A stretch of DNA of 28,327 nucleotides, from positions 1 to 28,327 of the IMG/VR virus record IMGVR_UViG_3300005914_000059, one strand, 5' to 3'. The DNA comes from a virus. Position numbers and translations under genes: made by a program. How positions within the stretch are numbered: the stretch's first letter is position 1; every line of letters starts with the position of its first letter. Of this stretch, positions 19,047 through 24,459 are shown piece by piece. A model generated the notes under the pieces. The model saw only the letters and a program-made list of their open reading frames with translations, did no database searches and was not told the origin of the DNA.

Positions 19047-19077
19047 CCACAATACAGCAGATTATGCCATATTGTGG
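19047..19077. terminator. Inverted repeat between the convergent transcription units
   Basis: Perfect 8-bp arms: CCACAATA at 19047-19054 and TATTGTGG at 19070-19077, with a 15-nt loop, 4 bases after the last plus-strand stop. Minus-strand genes end at 19114. A bidirectional termination role is inferred from position; the usual T-run is absent and the stem is AT-rich, so this is a weak candidate. Confidence 0.35.
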
Positions 19078-19083
19078 AAGGTT

Positions 19084-19105
19084 TATGGCCACAAGCGATT
19101 AGTTA
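19084..19105. repeat. Cassette 3'-flank repeat, copy 1
   Basis: Contains ATGGCCACAAGCGATTAGTT. It is nearly identical to 23220-23241 and, with a 2-nt gap, to 23995-24014. Read on the minus strand, each copy follows the stop of a small gene: this one lies 8 nt past the stop of the gene at 19114. It runs into the GTTATAGGGCATT form of a degenerate boundary motif at 19102-19114. Confidence 0.8.
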
Positions 19106-19113
19106 TAGGGCAT

Positions 19114-19521
19114 TTAAGAAACACGAAATACGATAGACTTTAAATACTCAATTTGTTGAACCATACACGCTTCAACAGATGTTTTACACCCATCTTTATC
19201 AGGTATATTTTCAAATATATCTTCAATTTCTTTATCGAAAGCAAAAAGCCCAACAGTTGTATCTTTATGATGCTCCAAATCTTTTACATATTTATTATAG
19301 CCAATATCTTTTAAATATTGTTCGTGTTCCTCTTTTGAATTTATACCTTCGGGCATACATTTTTTGCGCTCGTAATTATCCGACACTTCTTTAATAATAT
19401 CGTCTATAATTTCATTGAACGGAGCATAAATAATATTTTCTCCTGTTGTACCTGTGCTCGAAGCTTCAGCGATTGTGCTACCTTCAAAAATTTCTAAAAT
19501 TATCTTTTTTAAATCTTCCAT
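19114..19521 (-). CDS. Small acidic protein in a cassette-like unit
   Basis: Leftward gene of 135 residues. A longer frame to 19608 would start in the structured leader; I prefer the ATG at 19521 (MEDLKKIILEIFEGS) because it follows an AT-rich leader and begins a normal amphipathic helix. The protein is acidic and mostly helical (FNEIIDDIIKEVSDNYERKK, KEEHEQYLKDIGYN, FAFDKEIEDIF). No family is recognised. It is bounded on its 3' side by the repeat shared with the cassettes at 23220 and 23995, and on its 5' side by another copy of the boundary motif at 19665. Its codon use is A/T-rich. It is probably an accessory gene acquired at the junction between the lysis and early modules. Confidence 0.5.
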   Translation of the reverse strand: MEDLKKIILEIFEGSTIAEASSTGTTGENIIYAPFNEIIDDIIKEVSDNYERKKCMPEGINSKEEHEQYLKDIGYNKYVKDLEHHKDTTVGLFAFDKEIEDIFENIPDKDGCKTSVEACMVQQIEYLKSIVFRVS

Positions 19522-19681
19522 TGTAATTAAAATAAACGCCCTATAAGATACGCTATAAAAAAGCAGGGGCTTGGTCTGTAATTGAAGCGGTGTGCATCTA
19601 TTTGTCATTTGTGGTAGGCTGAAAGGGTGTGCATCTTAATCCCTGCCTTCTTATAGCGTCAGCCGTTATAAGCAATAAAAA
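19522..19681 (-). other. 160-nt noncoding stretch with repeats and stem-loop potential
   Basis: No convincing gene on either strand. Contents: two direct copies of GGTGTGCATCT (19589-19599 and 19626-19636); complementary GCAGGG (19563-19568) and CCCTGC (19641-19646) which on the minus strand are followed by a T-run (19556-19562); and a boundary motif GTTATAAGCAATA at 19665-19677. Read leftwards it lies upstream of the 19521 start. It could be a 5' leader with a terminator or attenuator, a small RNA, or the recombination end of a cassette. Confidence 0.4.
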
Positions 19682-19912
19682 TTACTGCTTTTGTGCTGTC
19701 GGATAGTCTGGTTCTCTGAATTGAAATCCTTTTGGTTTAATCAGAAAATCAGATTCATTGGTGAGCAAATGCCAGTCTCCGTCATCAATCTTCATTTCAA
19801 ATCCCATATCTCTCATACAGATATGCAATTGTTTACCTTCTCGTGTTTCAAGTGTAATTGAGTTATACACTTCTTTTAAAATAATCTGATTTTCTTTAGT
19901 TTCTACTTTCAT
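19682..19912 (-). CDS. Hypothetical protein, 76 aa
   Basis: A small leftward gene beginning MKVETKENQIILKEV. The sequence is beta-strand-like (NQIILKEVYNSITLE, GKQLHICMRDMGFEMKI) with a DGDWHLL turn; the C-terminus is polar. Its start lies inside the end of the 42-residue signal-peptide frame (17-nt overlap), suggesting coupled translation. It has no signal peptide, no cysteine motif and no recognised family. It is the last gene of the exported-protein cluster before the noncoding stretch. Confidence 0.45.
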   Translation of the reverse strand: MKVETKENQIILKEVYNSITLETREGKQLHICMRDMGFEMKIDDGDWHLLTNESDFLIKPKGFQFREPDYPTAQKQ

Positions 19913-20024
19913 TTCCGTATTGATTAGATTTGGCAGTTGTGTTTCTGCCTGCCTCGAATTGGATTATTTGGGCGTTCAGGAATTGCGATCCTGCGAGTAG
20001 GATTAATAGGGTTAGGTCTTTCAT
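19896..20024 (-). CDS. 42-residue putative secreted peptide
   Basis: Frame from ATG 20024 to TAA at 19896-19898. The product starts MKDLTLLILLAGSQFLNAQ, a signal peptide with a Bacteroidota-type AQ end, leaving a mature peptide of about 23 polar residues. The ATG shares one base with the preceding stop (TAATG). An AAGGAG Shine-Dalgarno at 20033-20038 has good spacing, which is unusual here because most genes in the window lack one. It lies between another signal-peptide gene and a 76-residue gene. Function unknown. Confidence 0.5.
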   Translation of the reverse strand: MKDLTLLILLAGSQFLNAQIIQFEAGRNTTAKSNQYGNESRN

Positions 20025-20443
20025 TATTTTATCTCCTTTGACATTAAAACATGAATGGTATCTGGAATGTCTATTTTATTCCCATCGAGATATTTCACGT
20101 TGACCATAAGCGGAACAGGTGCATAAACAGAACTTGAGAATCCGCTAAGTTTTGGCGTTATCTGATAATATTCAGACATCTCCCTGATAGAAAAACCCAC
20201 CATGTATTTAACCGCAGATACTGTAATCTTACTCGGGGATTCAGCAAAAACGATAAATACAGGTATGGTATCTCTAAATGGTTTTGAATTATCGGGATAA
20301 AAATGAGATAATATCGTAGTACTATCAATTTTTAATGTTCCAGAAACTCCAGTACTAAAGAATTTATTAGTCTGTAAAGTTCCGCTTTGCCCGTACCCTA
20401 CCAAACTTGACAGGATTAGTATTGTTGTTATTAGTGTTTTCAT
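20024..20443 (-). CDS. Exported protein, 139 aa
   Basis: The N-terminus MKTLITTILILSSLVGYGQ is a Sec signal peptide with the GQ ending common in Bacteroidota. The mature part of about 120 residues is beta-rich (GTLKIDSTTILSHF, DTIPVFIVFAESPSKITVS, YAPVPLMVNVKYLDG) with no cysteines and no lipobox, so it is probably periplasmic. Exported proteins of this size in phage early regions can block superinfection or interfere with host envelope functions; this is only a suggestion. It ends in a one-base overlap with the 42-residue secreted peptide. Confidence 0.55.
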   Translation of the reverse strand: MKTLITTILILSSLVGYGQSGTLQTNKFFSTGVSGTLKIDSTTILSHFYPDNSKPFRDTIPVFIVFAESPSKITVSAVKYMVGFSIREMSEYYQITPKLSGFSSSVYAPVPLMVNVKYLDGNKIDIPDTIHVLMSKEIK

Positions 20444-20463
20444 GGGTTATCCGTTAGTAAATA

Positions 20464-20691
20464 TCAATCCTCCTCCTGAACCTCTCCAGTCCCTCCGCAC
20501 TCTTCACACCAATCATATACCCGGGTGAAAATATCTCCACAAGTCAGGCACTTGTCTGATTCTGTTTCGCTCATGTCGTCACCACAACAGGACAGGAAAA
20601 TTGCGCCTGTCCCATCGCATTCGGGGCAATCTTCTGCAACATGGTCAAACTGTTTGCCGTGTTCGATGTGGTCGTGTGTTTCTTGGGTCAT
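20464..20691 (-). CDS. Small cysteine-rich zinc-ribbon-like protein
   Basis: A 75-residue protein with cysteine pairs CPEC (22-25), CC (35-36), CLTC (48-51) and CEEC (62-65). CPECDGTG and CEECGGTGE follow the CxxCxGxG pattern of the DnaJ zinc-binding domain, so it probably binds zinc. It is acidic, with an N-terminal His cluster (THDHIEHGKQ). It has a strong Shine-Dalgarno AAGGAGG (20701-20707) inside the end of the upstream gene, 9 nt from its ATG. Phages often carry such small adaptor-like proteins; the partner is unknown. Confidence 0.55.
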   Translation of the reverse strand: MTQETHDHIEHGKQFDHVAEDCPECDGTGAIFLSCCGDDMSETESDKCLTCGDIFTRVYDWCEECGGTGEVQEED

Positions 20692-20693
20692 GC

Positions 20694-21011
20694 TTATTTA
20701 CCTCCTTTAATTTTCTTAATCAAACCTAAAACTCTTTTCTGATCGTCAGCGTCCATACCAACTACGTTGTATAGGATATCCATGCGAGCCTCTATATAGG
20801 GTTGCAGATGCGGCATTATCTTGCCTAAATCCCTGTGCAGCATATTGATGTTTTGAGTACACAACTTAACCGTGCTCTCCATCTTATTACGCTTGTAGTT
20901 ATCGGTACACATCGTAGTCAGTCCTTCAGCGTATTGCTTCAGTACGTCCGATGCGATTAGCACGCTTACCGCGTAGCTAAACTCTATCTCTTCTTTGGTT
21001 GGTTTATTCAT
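20694..21011 (-). CDS. Hypothetical helical protein, 105 aa
   Basis: Predominantly alpha-helical (EIEFSYAVSVLIASDVLKQYAE, NINMLHRDLGKIMPHLQPYIEARMDIL) with a basic tail (RVLGLIKKIKGGK). There are two cysteines and no membrane segment. The start overlaps the upstream 51-residue gene by 8 nt and its end carries the Shine-Dalgarno for the zinc-ribbon-like gene, so these three look like one operon. The family is not recognised. Confidence 0.5.
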   Translation of the reverse strand: MNKPTKEEIEFSYAVSVLIASDVLKQYAEGLTTMCTDNYKRNKMESTVKLCTQNINMLHRDLGKIMPHLQPYIEARMDILYNVVGMDADDQKRVLGLIKKIKGGK

Positions 21012-21159
21012 GTATATTTTTAATAATGTTGGATAGGTCTAAGTTTATTTCTATTAATGTTAATATTTTATCCGTGGAAGTCGTATCTCCTTTTACGTGT
21101 GCCGCCATCTGCATAGCTATTAATCGGGCTGCATATTTTTTGTCTTTTGGGCTTAGCAT
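21004..21159 (-). CDS. 51-residue helical protein
   Basis: A frame from ATG 21159 to TAA 21004-21006: MLSPKDKKYAARLIAMQMAA, then HVKGDTTSTDKILTLIEINL and DLSNIIKNIHE. It overlaps the next gene by 8 nt. It is helical and charged, with no known family. The A/T-rich stretch upstream (21160-21239) may hold its promoter. Clean start, tight overlap and normal composition support a real gene. Confidence 0.5.
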   Translation of the reverse strand: MLSPKDKKYAARLIAMQMAAHVKGDTTSTDKILTLIEINLDLSNIIKNIHE

Positions 21160-21195
21160 ATTTTTTACATTAAATCAAAATTATTTTCCATACCT

Positions 21196-21203
21196 CAAAC
21201 CTA
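21196..21203 (-). promoter_or_regulatory. Possible Bacteroidota -7 box (TAGGTTTG)
   Basis: On the minus strand 21203-21196 reads TAGGTTTG, matching the Bacteroidota -7 consensus TAnnTTTG, within the 80-nt A/T-rich gap between the helicase stop and the start at 21159. No clear TTTG -33 element is visible at the usual distance, so this is a candidate only. Confidence 0.35.
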
Positions 21204-21239
21204 ACTAAATTATTTGATATTATCTAATATTATTTTAAA

Positions 21240-22622
21240 TTATCCCCAAAGCCAGTCATCTTTTTCTCTTCGGAACGCTTCGGCTTCTTCTTTGAACGCT
21301 TTAAGGGCAGCTATTAGCACGTCTTGTGTCATTGTTTTATCTACCAGACGGGCGGCCACCGTTTCTTCGATCGTGCCCTGCGTAATCAGGTGTGTGTTAA
21401 CAACCGACTCTGGTTGCCCTTGTCGGTCTAACCTTGCTACGGCCTGTTGGTATAGTTCTAGTGAGTTAGGTAAACCAAACCAGATGATGTGCCAACCTCC
21501 GAACTGTAAGTTCAATCCGTGCCCAGTCGATTTGGGGTGTGCCAGTAGCACCTCAATCTCTCCGCTATTCCAACGGTCGATTTCCGCTGAGCCTTCCAGC
21601 TTCACTACGTTCTTAATCCTTTGTTTGATCCGCTCGATGTCACTAATGAAGCAGTAGAATACAATCACAGGCGCACCGTTTAGGCTCTCTATCATTTCCT
21701 CCAATGCGTCTAACTTCGCATCGTGTACAACGTGGTAATTATGGTCTGCATCATAAACGGCACCGTTACAGAACTGTAATAACTTAGTATAAAGAGCCCC
21801 AGCATTGACTGCCGTAATCTCACCTTCCGTGAGTTGTAAGACTGCGTCTCGTTTGAACGCATCGTACTCATCCATGTTAGGGAGGTTTATTTTATGGGTC
21901 ACGTCGATAACAGGTTTCAAGTCCAGCCAGTCCTCTTTACGCATCGAGATGCAGATGTCGCTTATTTTAGCTTGGATGGACTCCTGCGCTCCTGGTCTTG
22001 GTACGTACCGCCTCGTATAATCGTTCTTGACAAAATATCTGTTGCGGAAACCTTCCATTGTCGTGCCTAGCCTTTCCCCTTGGTCAAGTAGGTACATGGG
22101 CGCCCACAGGTCGAGCAGCCCATTCGGGGCAGGTGTTCCGGTCAGGTGAATCATGCGCTTAATCTTCTTATGCTTCAGCACCGATTTCATTTTCTTGAAG
22201 CGGAGCGAGTCGTGCGACTTGAACGATGTCGATTCATCCAGAACCACCATGTCGAATGGCCAGAACTCTCCGCATAGATTAACGAGCCAAGCGATATTGT
22301 CTCTGGAAATTATCCATATATCTGCCTCTGCGGTGAGTGCCTTCTTTCTCTGCGCTGCGCTGCCTATTACTTTGGAGATTTTGAGATGGGAGACGTGTTC
22401 CCATTCCGAAATTTCATCGCTCCAAGTCTTCTCGGCTACCAAACGGGGGGCTATGATTAGAGGTTTGCTGATTTCGCACCAGTCTAATAAGTCATTAATT
22501 ACGGTCAGTGTAGAAATTGTTTTCCCTAAACCCATACTCAGCAGCAACTGACAGAAAGGTGTATTGTGGGCGAAAGTAATAACTCGCTCTTGGTATAGGT
22601 GGAAATTATCTCTTGTTTTCAT
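21240..22622 (-). CDS. SNF2-type helicase / translocase
   Basis: A 460-residue superfamily 2 ATPase. Walker A is GLGKT (31-35), motif II is DEST (129-132), motif III TGTP (161-164). The second RecA-like domain contains STGHGLNLQFGG and ends in QAVARLDRQGQ (from about 393), with arginines R397 and R400 as candidate arginine fingers. This is the SNF2 pattern seen in phage replication regions, where such proteins translocate on DNA. It starts with a 4-nt ATGA overlap with the HD gene. The length is normal for the phage type. Exact role (replication fork, recombination or chromatin-like remodelling) cannot be told. Confidence 0.85.
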   Translation of the reverse strand: MKTRDNFHLYQERVITFAHNTPFCQLLLSMGLGKTISTLTVINDLLDWCEISKPLIIAPRLVAEKTWSDEISEWEHVSHLKISKVIGSAAQRKKALTAEADIWIISRDNIAWLVNLCGEFWPFDMVVLDESTSFKSHDSLRFKKMKSVLKHKKIKRMIHLTGTPAPNGLLDLWAPMYLLDQGERLGTTMEGFRNRYFVKNDYTRRYVPRPGAQESIQAKISDICISMRKEDWLDLKPVIDVTHKINLPNMDEYDAFKRDAVLQLTEGEITAVNAGALYTKLLQFCNGAVYDADHNYHVVHDAKLDALEEMIESLNGAPVIVFYCFISDIERIKQRIKNVVKLEGSAEIDRWNSGEIEVLLAHPKSTGHGLNLQFGGWHIIWFGLPNSLELYQQAVARLDRQGQPESVVNTHLITQGTIEETVAARLVDKTMTQDVLIAALKAFKEEAEAFRREKDDWLWG

Positions 22623-23113
22623 CTGTTGAAAAGGATGTTAAATATACTTACGAATTTATCTTTTGCGAGTGCAGGTTCCCAACACCACACAGTATCGTTC
22701 CTCAACATCAATGTGTCCCATTCAAACTCCAACAGGACTTTATCTGCGGCTTTAGTCTCCTCACTCAGAATAGGATCGAACCCAAACTTATCTGCAATTA
22801 CCCGTAGTAAATTATCTTCTATTTCTTTGTACCCCGTGAGTCTTTTCTTGATCGGGCTCGGAATATCGAGCAGATAGGCCTCTGCCGAATCGTGCATAAG
22901 GGCTTGTAAGGTTCGGCTCATATCTGCTACATTAACACTGTGCTGAGCCACCGAGTAAAACTTTGGCAGGTGCCCCCCGAATCTACACTGCATCGACAAA
23001 GCATGCGCAATGTCCTCTATGCAAATCATTTCTGGTGTGGGGTCAAATACGTTCATGTAAAGCCCTGTAAATGTCCGAATGCAATTCGGTTCGTATAAGT
23101 TTTCTTTTTTCAT
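22619..23113 (-). CDS. HD-domain phosphohydrolase (YfbR-like)
   Basis: A 164-residue HD protein. Candidate metal ligands: H58 in YSVAQHSVNVA, H74-D75 in LMHDSAEAYLLDIPSPIKK, and D124 in KAADKVLLEFEWD. The pattern resembles YfbR-type 5'-deoxynucleotidases, which cut dNMPs and could help control nucleotide pools during phage replication. A short frame upstream (LVRLINDKLKLLGYL) ends in an ATGA overlap with its start, suggesting it was once coupled to an upstream gene. It overlaps the helicase by ATGA. Confidence 0.75.
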   Translation of the reverse strand: MKKENLYEPNCIRTFTGLYMNVFDPTPEMICIEDIAHALSMQCRFGGHLPKFYSVAQHSVNVADMSRTLQALMHDSAEAYLLDIPSPIKKRLTGYKEIEDNLLRVIADKFGFDPILSEETKAADKVLLEFEWDTLMLRNDTVWCWEPALAKDKFVSIFNILFNR

Positions 23114-23187
23114 AAGTAGCCTAATAATTTAAGTTTATCGTTAATTAACCGCACCAGCAGGTAAGAATTGTTATCATTTATGGCCAC
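23110..23187 (-). other. Possible C-terminal remnant of an interrupted gene
   Basis: An open frame of about 26 codons, ending NNSYLLVRLINDKLKLLGYL and then TGA in ATGA overlap with the HD gene. It has no ATG and part of it (YLLV) is encoded by CCAGCAGGTAA, which recurs at 23970-23980 in another cassette flank. It may be the tail of whatever gene formerly lay between the nuclease and the HD gene, or may be chance. Confidence 0.3.
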
Positions 23188-23215
23188 AAGCTAACATTAT
23201 TGGTTCGCTTGTGGC
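23183..23215. repeat. Perfect 9-bp inverted repeat in the cassette flank
   Basis: GCCACAAGC at 23183-23191 pairs exactly with GCTTGTGGC at 23207-23215 around a 15-nt loop. It is followed at once by ATGGCTACAAGCGATTAGTT (23221-23240). On the minus strand this is downstream of the stop at 23251. It could be a terminator for the cassette gene or a folded recombination site; no T-run follows. Confidence 0.6.
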
Positions 23216-23219
23216 AGGT

Positions 23220-23241
23220 TATGGCTACAAGCGATTAGTTA
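23220..23241. repeat. Cassette 3'-flank repeat, copy 2
   Basis: Contains ATGGCTACAAGCGATTAGTT; differs from 19084-19105 by one base. It ends 9 nt before the stop codon of the leftward gene at 23251, that is, just downstream of that gene. Confidence 0.8.
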
Positions 23242-23250
23242 GGCGTAATG

Positions 23251-23541
23251 TTAAAGACCCCTCAACATCCATTCGTTATAATCATTACCAAATCTATTTA
23301 TACCAACTCTAATGATGTTATCAAATGAAACCAACCATTGAGACCAAACATCAAAATTCATAACTAAAGCTTCGTTTGTTTCAGGGTAAATCTTTTCTAC
23401 TCTACCACAGTTAATTTGTAGATTTGATGATTTTACCCATACAATGCTACCCTCTTTGATAACATCAGAAACACTACGCATAACAGCACCTATATTCAAT
23501 TGCTGGGCTTCTGCTTCATTCAAGTTTTGTTTTTCTAACAT
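23251..23541 (-). CDS. Cassette gene with LNIGAV N-terminal tag, 96 aa
   Basis: A 96-residue protein beginning MLEKQNLNEAEAQQLNIGAV. The tag NLNE-QLNIGAV is shared with the gene at 24012 although the rest is unrelated. The body (GSIVWVKSSNLQINCGRVEKIYP, EALVMNFDVWSQWLVSF) looks like a small beta-barrel, possibly SH3- or KOW-like in spacing; this is only a structural guess. Its leader carries AGCTATATTTAGTTGCGG (23578-23595 on the plus-strand numbering). Likely an independent acquired cassette; no function can be assigned. Confidence 0.5.
   Translation of the reverse strand: MLEKQNLNEAEAQQLNIGAVMRSVSDVIKEGSIVWVKSSNLQINCGRVEKIYPETNEALVMNFDVWSQWLVSFDNIIRVGINRFGNDYNEWMLRGL
23482..23526 (-). repeat. 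Shared N-terminal coding tag, copy 1
   Basis: 45 nt encoding NLNEAEAQQLNIGAV. It matches 24285-24329 (NLNEPQNPQLNIGAV) at 39 of 45 positions by direct comparison, and the flanking parts of the two proteins are unrelated. Confidence 0.85.
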
Positions 23542-23577
23542 AATTCTGTTTTTATTTAAAGTTTAGTAATTCTAATT

Positions 23578-23595
23578 CCGCAACTAAATATAGCT
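23578..23595 (-). repeat. Shared cassette leader, copy 1 (AGCTATATTTAGTTGCGG)
   Basis: 18 nt identical to 24382-24399. It lies 37 nt upstream of the ATG at 23541 and 7 nt from the boundary motif at 23603. TATATTTA inside it differs by one base from the Bacteroidota -7 box TAnnTTTG, so it could be a promoter carried with the cassette. Confidence 0.8.
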
Positions 23596-23633
23596 TCAAA
23601 ACGTTAGCAGTAATACTACATTCCATCTCCGAA

Positions 23634-23933
23634 TTAAAGTATCAAATCCATATCTGGTGAATTACATTTAAGGGCTTCTTCAACATGCTCAAAATTAATC
23701 ATATCCCTAAATGGATTGTCATCAGTATATTTTATTTCAGCATCGACTATTTGTAATTGCTGGACATGAATAATATGCACAAGCAATCTAATAGCATCGT
23801 TTTTATCCATTTTATCTAATTGTAATATTGCTTGATGCTTGTGTTCGCAATACATAGGGTCATCGCCTTGAACCCCTACATGATTAATACCCATAACCAT
23901 CTTTGCTATTTTCTGTAATTCTTGTTTTTCCAT
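23634..23933 (-). CDS. Hypothetical cassette-block protein, 99 aa
   Basis: Begins MEKQELQKIAKMVMGINHVG; helical, acidic and polar throughout (KHQAILQLDKMDKNDAIRLLVHIIHVQQLQIVD). It lacks the LNIGAV tag. It sits between two tagged cassettes, with a boundary motif at 23603-23615 (18 nt past its stop), and its leader follows the CCAGCAGGTAA flank sequence at 23970-23980. No family recognised and no membrane segment. Confidence 0.45.
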   Translation of the reverse strand: MEKQELQKIAKMVMGINHVGVQGDDPMYCEHKHQAILQLDKMDKNDAIRLLVHIIHVQQLQIVDAEIKYTDDNPFRDMINFEHVEEALKCNSPDMDLIL

Positions 23934-23994
23934 TTTGTTATAAAATTAAATTTAGTGCTGATAATCCACCCAGCAGGTAACAGCGTATAAAAGA

Positions 23995-24014
23995 TATGGC
24001 TAAGCGATTAGTTA
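23995..24014. repeat. Cassette 3'-flank repeat, copy 3
   Basis: TATGGCTAAGCGATTAGTTA; lacks two bases relative to the copies at 19084 and 23220. It overlaps the stop codon of the gene at 24012. Confidence 0.75.
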
Positions 24015-24332
24015 GCGGCAATAGAACATAAATCCTGTCTGAACTTTATTACCGCCTTCCAAACCTATTATTTCTCCTTCGATGCTATCCGGGTTGTGAA
24101 CTGTTTTTAATGGTTGTGTTGCAATCATTGGTTCACTCTTAACTTCAATTCCGTGTGCTTTTAATCGTTCGGTTATATCTTTAGGGTCTTTACAACCTGC
24201 AACACCAACTTTGCCGCCTAAATTAAGTTCGGATATCATTGATAAAATCATAGTATTAGTTTTCCCTAATAATCTACCGCCACTAACGGCACCTATATTC
24301 AATTGCGGGTTTTGTGGTTCATTCAAGTTCAT
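24012..24332 (-). CDS. Cassette gene with LNIGAV tag and P-loop-like motif, 106 aa
   Basis: Begins MNLNEPQNPQLNIGAVSGGRLLGKTNTMIL. GGRLLGKT fits the Walker A pattern GxxxxGKT (about residues 18-25), followed by a helix (MILSMISELNLGG) and a strand (KVGVAGC) as in P-loop folds. The protein is only 106 residues and has no Walker B visible, so it may be a truncated NTPase, a binding-only domain or a coincidence. It carries the same leader and N-terminal tag as the gene at 23251. Confidence 0.5.
   Translation of the reverse strand: MNLNEPQNPQLNIGAVSGGRLLGKTNTMILSMISELNLGGKVGVAGCKDPKDITERLKAHGIEVKSEPMIATQPLKTVHNPDSIEGEIIGLEGGNKVQTGFMFYCR
24285..24329 (-). repeat. Shared N-terminal coding tag, copy 2
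   Basis: 45 nt encoding NLNEPQNPQLNIGAV; partner of 23482-23526 (39 of 45 identical). Confidence 0.85.
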
Positions 24333-24381
24333 AGTTTCTAATTTAATTTTGTGAATAATTCAAGTTTTGTGCTTCGTAAGT

Positions 24382-24399
24382 CCGCAACTAAATATAGCT
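24382..24399 (-). repeat. Shared cassette leader, copy 2 (AGCTATATTTAGTTGCGG)
   Basis: 18 nt identical to 23578-23595, 50 nt upstream of the ATG at 24332 and 7 nt from the breakpoint motif at 24407. The interrupted dam frame terminates inside it (TAG at 24388-24390). Confidence 0.8.
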
Positions 24400-24459
24400 G
24401 CATTCCGTTATAGGTAGTATTTCTTTTGCCATCCGATTTTTACTTCCCATGTATTTCAT
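24388..24459 (-). pseudogene. dam: Truncated DNA adenine methylase (dam-like), N-terminal remnant
   Basis: A frame from ATG 24459 reads MKYMGSKNRMAKEILPI, then TECSYI and a stop. The first 17 residues are the standard opening of D12-class N6-adenine methyltransferases, the SAM-binding start with the conserved GSK. The gene is coupled to the nuclease gene before it by a 4-nt ATGA overlap, as expected for a real former gene. Its sequence breaks at the boundary motif GTTATAGGTAGTA (24407-24419) where the cassette leader begins. The rest of the gene is not in the window. It is almost certainly inactive. Confidence 0.65.

Larger units (their letters stand above)
23178..24407 (-). mobile_element. 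Cassette block interrupting a dam-like gene
   Basis: Three small leftward genes, each with a degenerate boundary motif next to its stop: GTTAGGCGTAATG (23238), GTTAGCAGTAATA (23603), GTTAGCGGCAATA (24011), plus GTTATAGGTAGTA (24407) at the dam breakpoint. The first and third genes share the leader AGCTATATTTAGTTGCGG and a 45-nt N-terminal tag (39 of 45 identical). Their 3' flanks share GCGATTAGTTA. At the right edge a dam-like frame stops after 17 recognisable codons. This resembles arrays of mobile gene cassettes. No integrase is visible and most sites do not strictly match the integron attC core, so the mechanism is open. Confidence 0.5.

Noticed and set aside
19047-19077. Strong intrinsic terminator at the convergent junction
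   Set aside because: The 8-bp stem is AT-rich and has no T-run, so it is listed only as a weak candidate.
19522-19608. Longer start (19608) for the leftward gene ending at 19114
   Set aside because: The extra 29 residues run through the structured noncoding leader; ATG 19521 has the normal AT-rich leader and a helix start.
23238-23244. Canonical integron attC site (GTTAGGC / GCCTAAC)
   Set aside because: The core matches here, but the partner box and spacing do not fit well, and the other five motif copies deviate. Kept only as a resemblance.
23178-24420. CRISPR array reading of the repeats in the cassette block
   Set aside because: The repeats are few, unevenly spaced by whole genes and differ in sequence; there are no regular spacers.
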